A stretch of DNA of 64,000 nt from assembly GCF_900112575.1 (NCBI RefSeq), contig NZ_FOMH01000003.1, positions 124,001-188,000 on the forward strand. Reading direction: 5' to 3'. Made by a program: the position numbers and the translations under genes. The notes under the pieces are model-generated. The model saw nothing but the letters and a program-made list of their open reading frames with translations, was not told the DNA's origin and did no database searches. The DNA comes from Flavobacterium phragmitis (GTDB lineage: Bacteria > Bacteroidota > Bacteroidia > Flavobacteriales > Flavobacteriaceae). Below are positions 43,628 to 51,165 of the stretch, one piece after another; the first letter of the stretch is position 1, and each line of letters opens with the position of its first letter.

Positions 43628-45049
43628 CTAATCCTCACGGCTTCCGTCATCCGCCATTCTCACTAATTTCGGTGTAAATTTCGCTACAACATCCACTAAT
43701 TCCTTCTGCGCTTCCATGACCTGATTGATATCTTTATACGCCATTGGGGCTTCGTCAAGACCTGCTCCGATAAGCGTAACGCCATGATGGCTTAGGATCG
43801 ATTTCATTTCGGATTGTGTGATGTTTTTTATGGCTTGGGTTCTGCTCATTTGTCTTCCTGCTCCATGCGATGCCGAATTGATGGCATTCTCCTCACCTTT
43901 TCCTCTCACCAAAAATCCCGGCGCGGTCATACTTCCCGGAATGATTCCCATAACGCCTTTTCCGGCTGGAGTTGCTCCTTTTCTATGTACGATCACTTCT
44001 TCGCCGTTCCAGGTTTCTTTCCATGCGAAATTATGGTGGTTTTCGACTTTGGCTAAAATTGTCGCACCCAAGGCGCGTTCCATTTTGTTATGGATAATCT
44101 CGTGACAAGCCGAAGCGTAATCTCCCGCCAAATTCATCGCCATCCAGTATTCCTGACCCAATTGCGAATTCATATCCAAATACGCCAAGTTTTTGGCTAC
44201 TTCTGGAAGTCTGCATTCGTCTTTGGCTATTTTAGTATAATGTCCGGCAATTGTTGCGCCCATTCCGCGTGAACCAGAATGCGTTAACAAAGCGACGTAT
44301 TTTCCTTTTGGGATATTTAAAACCGCATCGTCTTTGGCAAATTCCATGATTCCGAATTCCACAAAGTGATTTCCACCGCCTGAAGATCCTAATTGCGACC
44401 AGGCTTTATCTTTCAAATTCTTCACAAACGGATTCATATTGAACGTTTCGTTCTCCAAAACCGCATGATCTGATTTGTACTGACCGTGAAATCCGTGACC
44501 TGCTCCAAAAATCGAATTCGCGATTAATTCTTTTTTGAATTTGGCTTCGTTTTCAAAGTAAAAGTCTTCCGGAATATCATAAACCGATAACGCCATTCTA
44601 CATCCAATATCAACGCCAACACCATACGGAATAATGGCATTTTTTGTGGCAAGAACTCCACCAATTGGTAATCCGTAACCTTGGTGCGCGTCTGGCATTA
44701 AAGCTCCGGCAACCGTAACAGGCAATTTCATGGCAACTTCCATTTGTTTTCTGGCTCCGTCTTCGATATGATCTAATCCGTAAGCCGAATACGCATTCGG
44801 ATTCTGATTTAAAGCAATGAAATCTTCTGGTTTTTCATTCGATTTTTCAATCAAAGCCACAGCCAGTTTGCTGAAAATTTTATCGTCTATATAGTTTTCT
44901 GGAGTTTCTAAGACGTTTTTGTAATGAGTGATCATTTCGTCTCTTGTGAATCCGTTTCTTTTGCTGTTTATTTTTAAGGCAATCCCAATTATTTTTCCTT
45001 CTGGGAATCCTAATTCTAATATATCTGTACCGTTTATTTGTGTTTTCAT
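43628..45049 (-). CDS. rtcB: RNA-splicing ligase RtcB
   Basis: 473 residues from the chosen ATG. An upstream ATG at 45094 would add 15 residues, but the M-K-T-Q-I-N start has an AAAGAAACA leader and fits the family. RtcB joins 2',3'-cyclic phosphate or 3'-phosphate RNA ends to 5'-OH ends using GTP and Mn. Key motifs: D-I-G-C-R-M-A (Asp and Cys metal ligands), S-S-G-G-G-N-H-F-V-E-F-G, H-S-G-S-R-G-M-G, E-N-H-H-N-F-A, and H-R-K-G-A-T-P-A-G with S-A-S-H-G-A-G-R-Q-M-S-R holding the guanylylated histidine. It is followed by tatD and preceded by the RING-like/TerD gene and tRNA-like cluster D. Confidence 0.95.
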   Translation of the reverse strand: MKTQINGTDILELGFPEGKIIGIALKINSKRNGFTRDEMITHYKNVLETPENYIDDKIFSKLAVALIEKSNEKPEDFIALNQNPNAYSAYGLDHIEDGARKQMEVAMKLPVTVAGALMPDAHQGYGLPIGGVLATKNAIIPYGVGVDIGCRMALSVYDIPEDFYFENEAKFKKELIANSIFGAGHGFHGQYKSDHAVLENETFNMNPFVKNLKDKAWSQLGSSGGGNHFVEFGIMEFAKDDAVLNIPKGKYVALLTHSGSRGMGATIAGHYTKIAKDECRLPEVAKNLAYLDMNSQLGQEYWMAMNLAGDYASACHEIIHNKMERALGATILAKVENHHNFAWKETWNGEEVIVHRKGATPAGKGVMGIIPGSMTAPGFLVRGKGEENAINSASHGAGRQMSRTQAIKNITQSEMKSILSHHGVTLIGAGLDEAPMAYKDINQVMEAQKELVDVVAKFTPKLVRMADDGSRED

Positions 45050-45107
45050 TGTTTCTTTTTTAAGTGACAAAGTGCCAGAGTTTGATAGTGACAAAGGTCT
45101 TTTACTA

Positions 45108-45221
45108 CTACGCAGTTATTTCGCGTAGGTTTTGTTTCACGCAGATTTTGCAGATTTAAGCAGATCTAAAAGATTTTTTTTTGATAAATAATCTGCTAAA
45201 ATCTTTTTTAAATCTGCGTTA
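45108..45221. repeat. Palindromic repeats upstream of rtcB
   Basis: CTACGC-loop-GCGTAG (45110-45128) resembles the CTGCGCAA palindromes at 19286 and 48101. It is followed by a cacgcagatttt element and its inverted half (aaatctgcgttaaa, about 45209-45222). These fill much of the gap between rtcB and the RING-like/TerD gene. Confidence 0.6.
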
Positions 45222-45265
45222 AATATTAAAACCTTTGTCACTTTGTTACTATGAACCTTTGCCAC

Positions 45266-47506
45266 TTAATCTATTAATAACTGCGTCACAACCGCTGGGT
45301 TCATCGCCCATTGCGCTGTATAAACCTCATCGGCAATTTCATTTTCGGTGATTGTCAAACCTTGAGCTTCTGCTTTTAATTGTAACAAATTACCAATATT
45401 CAATTTGCTGTTTAGTTTTGACAACAACGCCTGAACTCCTTTGAAATCCACACCACCTACAACCTGACCTCCGAAAGTCATCTCTAACCAAACGATTTCT
45501 CTTTTGGCTACATCCAACACTCCAAAAACCAAACCTTTGGCAACATTCTGCGTCACTCGAACCTGATGATCTACACACGACGGATCGTATGCTACACCAG
45601 TTCTCTCCGAAATTTTCATCGGATATTTGCTGTTCATCCAACCTACAACCAGATTTGGTGTAATACTTCCGTTGCTGTACGCATTGCAAGTAAAAGTTAC
45701 AAATTTTGCTTTGGCTTTCGCCAATTCGTCGATGTTGATGTTGATATATTCGGCAGTACCAATTTTATTCGGAATGCTTCGGATATCACCGCTATGCTGA
45801 CAACCTGTAGTTGTCAATCGGCTGAAAGAACAAATATCAGAACGGTCTTCGTAAGCAATATGACAGCTTAAATCCATATCCAAATGTTGTGCAGGAAGAT
45901 CTTTACCCCACTGCATAAACAATCGTACTTCGTTTCCTTCAACCGGGAAACGTGTTCCCATTAAAGCAACTGGTAAATCCTGAATGGTTTCGCTTCGGTC
46001 TCCTATAGAAACCGGAATATTAAACAATTGCGGATCGATATAGATTGTTTTGTTAGTATTCGTAATTTTCGCAAATCGTTTTTTCATGGCTAAAAGACAC
46101 AATTCTTCGATTTGATTTTTCATTGCTTCCAACTGAAAATCTTCGTATAATCCCAACAACTGATTTGCACCAATTCGTTTGTTTGTTCCGCCTAAAGGTT
46201 TCACACTTCTCTGCATGTTTTTATCAAAATAATTTTGAGCATACATGTTCAAAGTAAACACCAATCGAGCCGGAACTTTATCGATAATTTCTTCAAAATG
46301 AGCAATAGTTTCCTCCGCTCCAAACCAAAGCATATTCGAAAATAACGAACGGGCAAATAATCCTGGACGCTGTTTCAATAAAGCAAATGTTTTATCGGCA
46401 TCAAATTTCAATCTTGACGAGTTCACTTTGCTTTGCCAAACGTCATACACTTGGTTGTAGAACACATCCATTAAAAAGTTCAATTTCTCAAACCCTTTTC
46501 TTTTGCTGTATTCTGCCAAACGCAACGCACGGATAAAACGAACCCACATTCCTCTTTTTGGATGCATCGTTTCGCACATTGTCTCAACATCCATATCCAT
46601 ATTATTCAGCCAGTTTGCCACCATTAAACATTCTTTTCGGGAATATTTAAGTTTCAAATCTTTTTGAGACGCAATTCTCGCCTGAACACTTGTATCTAAG
46701 ACATTATGAAAATGCTGTGCATTTTTTGATGTTCTTTTGATAATCGTTTTTGGCTCGATAATTTGCAACATTCCTGTGTTTTTGTACCACAAGTATCTCA
46801 AGATATCTGTTGGTGTTTTCAAAAACTGAGACGCTTGGTCTTCTTTACCATTTTCAATCAAAAGATCAATTACCAGCATTAAAGTTTCCTTCATGGCTAC
46901 TTCTGTTTTTGGTAAAGGCAAATATTGCATCGCCATTTTTAAACTATCTACCTGAGTAGCGTCTAAAGCGGTTTTAGATTGCAATAACGATATATAGAAA
47001 TCATTTAAATCTTTTTCTGACCATAATTCCAACATTTTCAATTTGCTTCCTTGTCCGATATTTTCCAGTTTTCCGAATTCAAACGGAGTTCCGCAGAACG
47101 GACAACCGTTGTATCTTTCTAAGGGAAAAGTATTATCTGGAATTATATGTCCGCATTGTAAAGTTGTTCCGTTTTTAGTCTGAAAAACATTTCCGAAAAA
47201 CGTGATGATATGATCTACAACAGATTCGTTGGTTGGAATATTCCATTCTTTTACCAATGGAGTCCAGTTTTTATCAGTTCCCAGGACTTCTCTCAAGACT
47301 TCTAAAACCTCGATTTTATATTTTGGATTTACGTTATTCAAAGCATGAAGCAATGATTCAGAAAAGGTAAATCCAAGTTTTGAAACATTGGCTAACAAAA
47401 CTGAAGTTGTTCCTGATAAATTTTTAACGTCATTCGTAATCATTTCTGACGGAATGAAAATAGCATTTTGACGTAAACTGATTTTTAATAATTCTTTTGT
47501 TTTCAT
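45266..47506 (-). CDS. RING-like zinc finger and TerD-domain protein (MXAN_6230/SCO0854-like)
   Basis: 746 residues. The N-terminal 90 residues are helical. A Cys/His set at about 117-142 (L-Q-C-G-H and G-C-P-F-C-G-T-P-F) looks like half of a RING-type zinc site. Residues about 280-500 are helical with M-W-V-R-F-I-R-A-L-R-L-A-E and R-P-G-L-F-A-R-S-L-F-S. The C-terminal about 200 residues match a TerD fold (L-D-M-D-L-S-C-H-I-A-Y, H-S-G-D-I-R, E-Y-I-N-I-N-I-D-E-L, F-V-T-F-T-C-N-A-Y). TerD proteins bind calcium and belong to stress systems. The MXAN_6230/SCO0854 label is from memory of this architecture. The gene is 216 bases upstream of rtcB on the same strand. Confidence 0.65.
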   Translation of the reverse strand: MKTKELLKISLRQNAIFIPSEMITNDVKNLSGTTSVLLANVSKLGFTFSESLLHALNNVNPKYKIEVLEVLREVLGTDKNWTPLVKEWNIPTNESVVDHIITFFGNVFQTKNGTTLQCGHIIPDNTFPLERYNGCPFCGTPFEFGKLENIGQGSKLKMLELWSEKDLNDFYISLLQSKTALDATQVDSLKMAMQYLPLPKTEVAMKETLMLVIDLLIENGKEDQASQFLKTPTDILRYLWYKNTGMLQIIEPKTIIKRTSKNAQHFHNVLDTSVQARIASQKDLKLKYSRKECLMVANWLNNMDMDVETMCETMHPKRGMWVRFIRALRLAEYSKRKGFEKLNFLMDVFYNQVYDVWQSKVNSSRLKFDADKTFALLKQRPGLFARSLFSNMLWFGAEETIAHFEEIIDKVPARLVFTLNMYAQNYFDKNMQRSVKPLGGTNKRIGANQLLGLYEDFQLEAMKNQIEELCLLAMKKRFAKITNTNKTIYIDPQLFNIPVSIGDRSETIQDLPVALMGTRFPVEGNEVRLFMQWGKDLPAQHLDMDLSCHIAYEDRSDICSFSRLTTTGCQHSGDIRSIPNKIGTAEYININIDELAKAKAKFVTFTCNAYSNGSITPNLVVGWMNSKYPMKISERTGVAYDPSCVDHQVRVTQNVAKGLVFGVLDVAKREIVWLEMTFGGQVVGGVDFKGVQALLSKLNSKLNIGNLLQLKAEAQGLTITENEIADEVYTAQWAMNPAVVTQLLID

Positions 47507-47693
47507 TTTTTTTAATTTTTAAAATTTAGATAATTGTGTTTCTGAGTTCTACCTAAAAGAGTTTTGAAGTAAGAAACACTTGACCTGAAATTGAGTGTAA
47601 TGAATTAGCTGATTCAAATTGGAAGTTTGTGGGTTTCCCCGAGAAGTAAGCTAATTTTGACCCTCGTTTTTTTATTAATGATGATTTTAAAAC

Positions 47694-47716
47694 TTGCCGG
47701 ACTCGAACCGTAGTAA
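47694..47716 (-). ncRNA. tRNA-like remnant D2 (T-arm only)
   Basis: On the minus strand CGG-TTCGAGT-CCG with flanking bases looks like a tRNA T arm followed by GCAAG. No D arm or 5' acceptor strand exists in the 38 bases back to D1; that space holds a GGTCAA-N6-CTTACTTC motif instead. Read as a truncated tRNA-like copy. Confidence 0.4.
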
Positions 47717-47754
47717 CCAATTTTCTGAAGTAAGTTTCAATTGACCATTAATTG

Positions 47755-47871
47755 TGGAGCAGGTGGGATTCGAACCCACGACCCGGACATTAAAAGTGTA
47801 AGAAGTAAATTTTGATTGACCTTTGATTGATAATTTCAAAACTACCTGCTCTACCACTGAGCTACTGCCCC
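47755..47871 (-). tRNA. tRNA-like D1, UUU (Lys-like), split by a 45-nt insertion
   Basis: 117 nt on the minus strand. Acceptor GGGGCAG/CTGCTCC (one G-U), UA at 8-9, D arm GCTC-AGTGGTA-GAGC, variable loop GGGTC, T arm GTGGG-TTCGAAT-CCCAC and discriminator A are canonical. The anticodon stem is interrupted after its first two bases (GG) by 47800-47844. Removing those 45 nt restores GGACA-CTTTTAA-TGTCC, U33 and anticodon UUU, and gives a standard 72-nt cloverleaf. The insertion contains the third GAAGTAAG-N6-TTGACC unit. It lies upstream of the RING-like/TerD and rtcB genes on the same strand. Whether it is spliced, a class of RNA with a giant loop, or a pseudogene is open. Confidence 0.7.
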
Positions 47872-47999
47872 AATTATGATTGAAAAATAAAAAGGTAATG
47901 GTGTAAGTGGTACATTGGAAAGTGTTTTCGAAGTAAGTCAAACTTGACCTGTTTTATTCTTTTTCTATTTCTATGAACGTTTGTTTTTATTGCTGAACA

Positions 48000-48124
48000 A
48001 AGATTTCAAAACTAGTGCGCAGTTATTTTGCGCAGTATAATTTTTGTTTCATTTTTAAGAAATACTATTTGTTTTATTTCTTAAGCAAAGATTTCAAAAC
48101 TACTGCGCAATTATTTTGCGCAGT
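48000..48124. repeat. Direct repeat with CTGCGCAA palindromes
   Basis: A 38-base unit, beginning aaagatttcaaaacta and ending in a ttattttgcgcagta palindrome, occurs at 48000-48037 and 48087-48124. The second copy has the perfect 10-bp stem TACTGCGCAA-TTAT. The same palindrome stands at 19286-19309. The region is the leader of the HD gene. Confidence 0.7.
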
Positions 48125-48158
48125 AAAAAAAGAATTTTAAATTTGAGTAAAAAACAAG

Positions 48159-48806
48159 ATGAATTTGAATAAAATCTACAGTGATTTACTTCTTAATATT
48201 GGTTTTGAAGATAATGAAATTCAGCAGAACTGGCTGGATTTAGAAAAGGCATATTCCAAAAAATCAAGGCATTACCATAATCTCACGCATTTAAAAGAAA
48301 TGATTGAGAGTTTTGAAACATATCGTGATAAACTTGAAAACCCAAACGAAATATTATTTTCGATTTTTTATCATGATTTTGTGTATTCGGCTTCTAAAAA
48401 AGACAACGAACTTAAAAGTGCCGAATATGCAGTATCTATTTTTACAGATGTTAAACCCGACAGTTTTCAAAAACCTGTCGGGTTTACGAAACCGAATAAA
48501 CAATTAATTTTTGATGCAATTTGTGCTACTCAGCAACATCAACACAATGCAATTGGAGATATTAATTGGTTAATCGATTTTGATTTGAAAATCCTTGCTA
48601 AAGATTGGGACGATTATAAAATCTATTTTGAACAAATTAGAAAAGAATATCGCATTTATCCTGATTTTCTATACAAACCCGGACGTGCGAAAGCGTTGAA
48701 ACATTTTCTGGAAAACGAGTTTATTTTTCAGACGGATGAGTTTAGGAGTTTGTATGAGGAAAAAGCGAGAGCGAATATTGAAAAAGAGATTTCTTTATTA
48801 ATATAA
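48159..48806 (+). CDS. HD-superfamily metal-dependent phosphohydrolase-like protein
   Basis: 215 residues. H-Y-H-N-L-T-H-L-K-E-M (about 37-47) and F-Y-H-D-F-V-Y (about 68-74) give the His and His-Asp metal ligands of this HD family. A later Q-Q-H-Q-H and D-F-D-L (about 127-149) supply the last ligands. Such proteins hydrolyse phosphoester or nucleotide bonds; the substrate is unknown. Residues about 99-109 are encoded by a palindromic repeat inserted in frame (48453-48485). The gene is on the opposite strand to the rtcB operon and shares the intergenic region that holds tRNA-like cluster D. Confidence 0.8.
   Translation: MNLNKIYSDLLLNIGFEDNEIQQNWLDLEKAYSKKSRHYHNLTHLKEMIESFETYRDKLENPNEILFSIFYHDFVYSASKKDNELKSAEYAVSIFTDVKPDSFQKPVGFTKPNKQLIFDAICATQQHQHNAIGDINWLIDFDLKILAKDWDDYKIYFEQIRKEYRIYPDFLYKPGRAKALKHFLENEFIFQTDEFRSLYEEKARANIEKEISLLI
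48453..48485. repeat. Palindromic repeat inside the HD coding region
   Basis: AAACCCGACAGTTTTC and its mirror AAAACCTGTCGGGTTT lie in frame and encode K-P-D-S-F-Q-K-P-V-G-F. A near-identical intergenic copy stands at 48817-48849, just after the gene. Confidence 0.8.
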
Positions 48807-48816
48807 ACCTGTTGTT

Positions 48817-48849
48817 AAACCCGACAGGTTTTGAAAACCTGTCGGGTTT
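48817..48849. terminator. Palindrome after the HD gene, terminator-like
   Basis: A perfect 16-bp stem, AAACCCGACAGGTTTT around a single G. It lies 10 bases after the stop codon. It is a repeat-family member that can act as a terminator. Confidence 0.65.
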
Positions 48850-48882
48850 GTATTGCGAAACAAAATCAACACAAAGCATATG

Positions 48883-48957
48883 TGTAGAGACGAACAGCAG
48901 TGCGTCTACGCAACGAATATCCACAATACGTTAGACACACTGCTGTGCGTCTCTACA
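48883..48957. repeat. GTAGAGACG inverted repeat
   Basis: gtagagacg (48883) is mirrored by cgtctctac (48949-48957), with inner cagcagtgcgtct and cacactgctgtgcgt halves. It is related to the perfect palindrome at 43574-43595. Non-coding. Confidence 0.65.
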
Positions 48958-49019
48958 GAAAATTAGAACCGAAAAAATTATTTTAAAAATGGATAATGAA
49001 ATTTCATTATTAACGTAAA

Positions 49020-49110
49020 TGCGTGAGGGATTGAGGCGGTATCCTTTTGTGAAATGAAATGGAACAAAAGATATAGCCGAAAGCCCGACCCGGAGGGACA
49101 CGCCCAAAAT
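49020..49110. repeat. REP-like GTGAGGGATTGAGGCGG element
   Basis: gcgtgagggattgaggcggt, aaagatatagccgaaagccc, then gacccggagggacacgccc with an internal hairpin (cccggagg region). I recognise this as a type of dispersed Flavobacterium repeat. The interval 48807-49382 is made of such repeats and has no gene. Confidence 0.55.
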
Positions 49111-49179
49111 ATACAACGAGGAATTAATCTCGCAAAGTCGCGAAGTCGCAAAGTTTTTATTTAAAGTATTAATTAAACG

Positions 49180-49291
49180 CACAGTTTGTCATTTCGACCG
49201 AAGGGAGAAATCACACGAGGAATTCGACAAAGATTGGAGAAGTTCTTTGTGGAGTTTCTAGTGTGATTTCTCCCTTCGGTCGAAATGACAA
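49180..49291. repeat. MITE-like inverted-repeat element, copy 3
   Basis: Arms nearly identical to copy 1 (cacagtttgtcatttcgacc and its mirror), with centre ttcgacaaagattggag. It lies 90 bases upstream of the WYL gene. Confidence 0.8.
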
Positions 49292-49382
49292 AAAATGAGG
49301 AAAATCATTTTAATCCTTTAATCTGTGGCATAAAAAAATAAATCTTTGCGTCTTCGCGCCTTTGTGGCAAAACAATACAATA

Positions 49383-50420
49383 ATGTCACAAAACAAAAAC
49401 GCCTTAATACGATACAAAACGATTGATAAATGTCTTCAGAATAAATACAGACTATGGACACTCGAAGATTTAATCGAATGTTGCTCTGAAGCTTTATTTG
49501 AATATGAAGGACGACAAAATCCGATCAGCAAGCGGACTATTCAGATGGATATTCAGCTGATGCGAAGTGAAAAACTCGGTTATAATGCGCCGATCGTAGT
49601 TTACGATAAAAAGTATTATAAATATGAAGACGAAGATTTTTCGATAACCGATATTCCGTTGACGGAAACGGATATGAATGTTTTGACAGAAACGGTTTCG
49701 ATGTTGAAACAATTTAAAGATTTCTCTTTATTTAATGATGTTTCGGATATTTTGCAAAGATTGGAGGATAAAATCTATGCTGAAAAGTCGCATACTAAAC
49801 CTGTTATATATCTGGATAAAAATGAAAAACTAAAAGGTCTGCATTATCTGGACGAAATCTATCAGGCGATTATCAAAAAAATGGTTTTGGTTATTACCTA
49901 TAAATCTTTTAAATCCAGAGACGAAAGTAAATTCCATTTTCATCCTTTTATATTAAAGGAATTCAATAATCGCTGGTTCTTAATCGGGAAGAAAAAAGCC
50001 TCACAGCCAATTACCAATTTAGCTTTGGACAGAATCATTTCGATTGACTACGATTTCAATCATCCTTATTTAGAAGAAGATTTTGATGCTGACATTTATT
50101 ATAAAGATGTAATTGGCGTTACAGTCAATTCAGGATTAAACGCAAGACGTATTGAATTATGGGTCGATGCTTCGAATGCGCCTTATGTACTTACTAAACC
50201 TTTGCATGCCTCTCAGCGATTAATTAAACAAAATGAAGACGGAAGTGTTATTATACATATATATGTAATACCGAATTATGAAATGGAACGTCTTCTGTTA
50301 GGTTTTGGAAGCTGTTTGGAGATTTTGAGGCCTGAAGGTCTTAGAAATCGTATGAAAAAGGTACTTGAAGAGGCACTTTCACGCTATAATCCTGAAAACA
50401 AAACTGAAATAAATGTATAA
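49383..50420 (+). CDS. WYL-domain transcriptional regulator
   Basis: 345 residues from ATG 49383; the ATG at 49362 sits in the tail of a tttgtggcaaaac repeat, so I reject it. Residues about 1-75 form a winged helix-turn-helix (R-Y-K-T-I-D-K-C-L, W-T-L-E-D-L-I-E-C-C, K-R-T-I-Q-M-D-I). Residues about 135-325 are the WYL domain (I-T-Y-K-S-F, F-H-P-F-I-L-K-E-F-N-N-R-W-F-L-I-G, then a WCX-like C-terminus). WYL regulators sense nucleic-acid or stress ligands and often control RNA-repair and defence loci; control of the RtcB region is a reasonable inference. Operators are not proven, but the four 47.6-47.9 kb motifs are candidates. Confidence 0.87.
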   Translation: MSQNKNALIRYKTIDKCLQNKYRLWTLEDLIECCSEALFEYEGRQNPISKRTIQMDIQLMRSEKLGYNAPIVVYDKKYYKYEDEDFSITDIPLTETDMNVLTETVSMLKQFKDFSLFNDVSDILQRLEDKIYAEKSHTKPVIYLDKNEKLKGLHYLDEIYQAIIKKMVLVITYKSFKSRDESKFHFHPFILKEFNNRWFLIGKKKASQPITNLALDRIISIDYDFNHPYLEEDFDADIYYKDVIGVTVNSGLNARRIELWVDASNAPYVLTKPLHASQRLIKQNEDGSVIIHIYVIPNYEMERLLLGFGSCLEILRPEGLRNRMKKVLEEALSRYNPENKTEINV

Positions 50421-50591
50421 TTTTTTACAGAATATAGAATTAAATGCTTTTTAAAAACTAAAAAAGGATTTTTACAGCATTAAAAATGTTAAAATATAAA
50501 AAAAGAATAGTATATTACACTTAAAATAAACAACCAAAACCCTTTAAATCAGGGATATTTTATAACTAACCAAAAAATTATTAAAAAATTA

Positions 50592-50623
50592 TATGCATGC
50601 ATAGTATTTTTTAATTATATTTG
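50592..50623 (+). promoter_or_regulatory. Palindromic operator and -7 box before the marR-like gene
   Basis: TATGCATGCATA (50592-50603) is a perfect 12-base palindrome. The -7 box TATATTTG (50616-50623) follows 12 bases later and lies 20 bases before the ATG. A palindrome this close to the promoter suits binding of the MarR-type product (autoregulation) and so control of the beta-oxidation operon. Confidence 0.5.
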
Positions 50624-50643
50624 AAATCGATATAGTTCCCCCT

Positions 50644-51129
50644 ATGAAAGACAAAACAATAGATTATATTTTGAGAGCAACCTGGCAGGCTGTTTCAAGA
50701 ATGTACAACGAAGAAGCAGCAAAGTATGACGCCACAATGGCGACAGGATTTGCTCTTTTAAGTATGGATAAAGAAGAAGGAACTCCGTCAACGGCTCTCG
50801 GCCCAAGAATGGGAATGGAAGCTACAAGCTTAACAAGAACCTTAAAATCTATGGAAGAAAAAGGTTTGATCGTTCGCAAGAAAAACCCAAGCGACGGCAG
50901 AGGTGTTCTAATCTACCTTACTGAGTTTGGCAAAGAAAAAAGAGATTTATCTAAAAATACAGTTCTAAAGTTTAATGAAACTGTTAGAAAACATGTTTCA
51001 GAAGAAAAACTGAATCACTTTATTGAAGTTTCTGAAATCATCAATGAACTGATTCACGATAAAAACATATTTAATCACACGAGCGCCAGCGAACTGGCGA
51101 AGCAAACAGAAAACACAGAAAAAGAATAA
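50644..51129 (+). CDS. MarR-family transcriptional regulator
   Basis: 161 residues, a typical winged-helix MarR. The recognition region is seen at about 45-80 (P-S-T-A-L-G-P-R-M-G-M-E-A-T-S-L-T-R-T-L-K-S-M-E-E-K-G-L), followed by the wing R-K-K-N-P-S-D-G-R-G-V-L-I-Y-L-T. It lies 36 bases upstream of the FadB-like gene on the same strand, so it is the likely acyl-CoA-responsive repressor of the operon; the effector is not visible. Confidence 0.9.
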   Translation: MKDKTIDYILRATWQAVSRMYNEEAAKYDATMATGFALLSMDKEEGTPSTALGPRMGMEATSLTRTLKSMEEKGLIVRKKNPSDGRGVLIYLTEFGKEKRDLSKNTVLKFNETVRKHVSEEKLNHFIEVSEIINELIHDKNIFNHTSASELAKQTENTEKE

Positions 51130-51165
51130 TATTCTTTTCCTCCTACAAACAAATAGTAACAAATT

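Larger units (their letters stand above)
47566..47949. repeat. Four copies of GAAGTAAG-N6-TTGACC
   Basis: Exact 20-base units lie at 47566-47585, 47727-47746, 47802-47821 and 47930-47949, all on the plus strand. Eight conserved bases (one G-to-A change in the third copy) are followed by six variable bases and then invariant TTGACC. The third copy is inside the insertion of tRNA-like D1 and the second directly 5' of remnant D2. They could be operators, recombination-type sites or RNA motifs (GGTCAA-N6-CTTACTTC on the minus strand). Confidence 0.7.

Noticed and set aside
45266..47506. Ro60/TROVE protein with Y-RNA-like partners
   Set aside because: The neighbourhood (RtcB plus tRNA-like RNAs) suggests it, but the C-terminus looks like TerD and the N-terminus has a RING-like Cys/His set; no TROVE or vWA motif was found. 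The TTGACC blocks recall part of bacterial Y-RNA stems, but the partner strand is missing.
47687..47941. 84-codon minus-strand ORF
   Set aside because: It reads through tRNA-like D1 and the repeat motifs; its protein has no plausible character.
47566..47949. CRISPR-like array
   Set aside because: Repeats are only 20 bases with a 6-base variable core, and the distances between copies are irregular (161, 75 and 128 bases start to start). No cas genes are present.
48931..49182. 83-codon minus-strand ORF
   Set aside because: It consists of dispersed intergenic repeat sequence.
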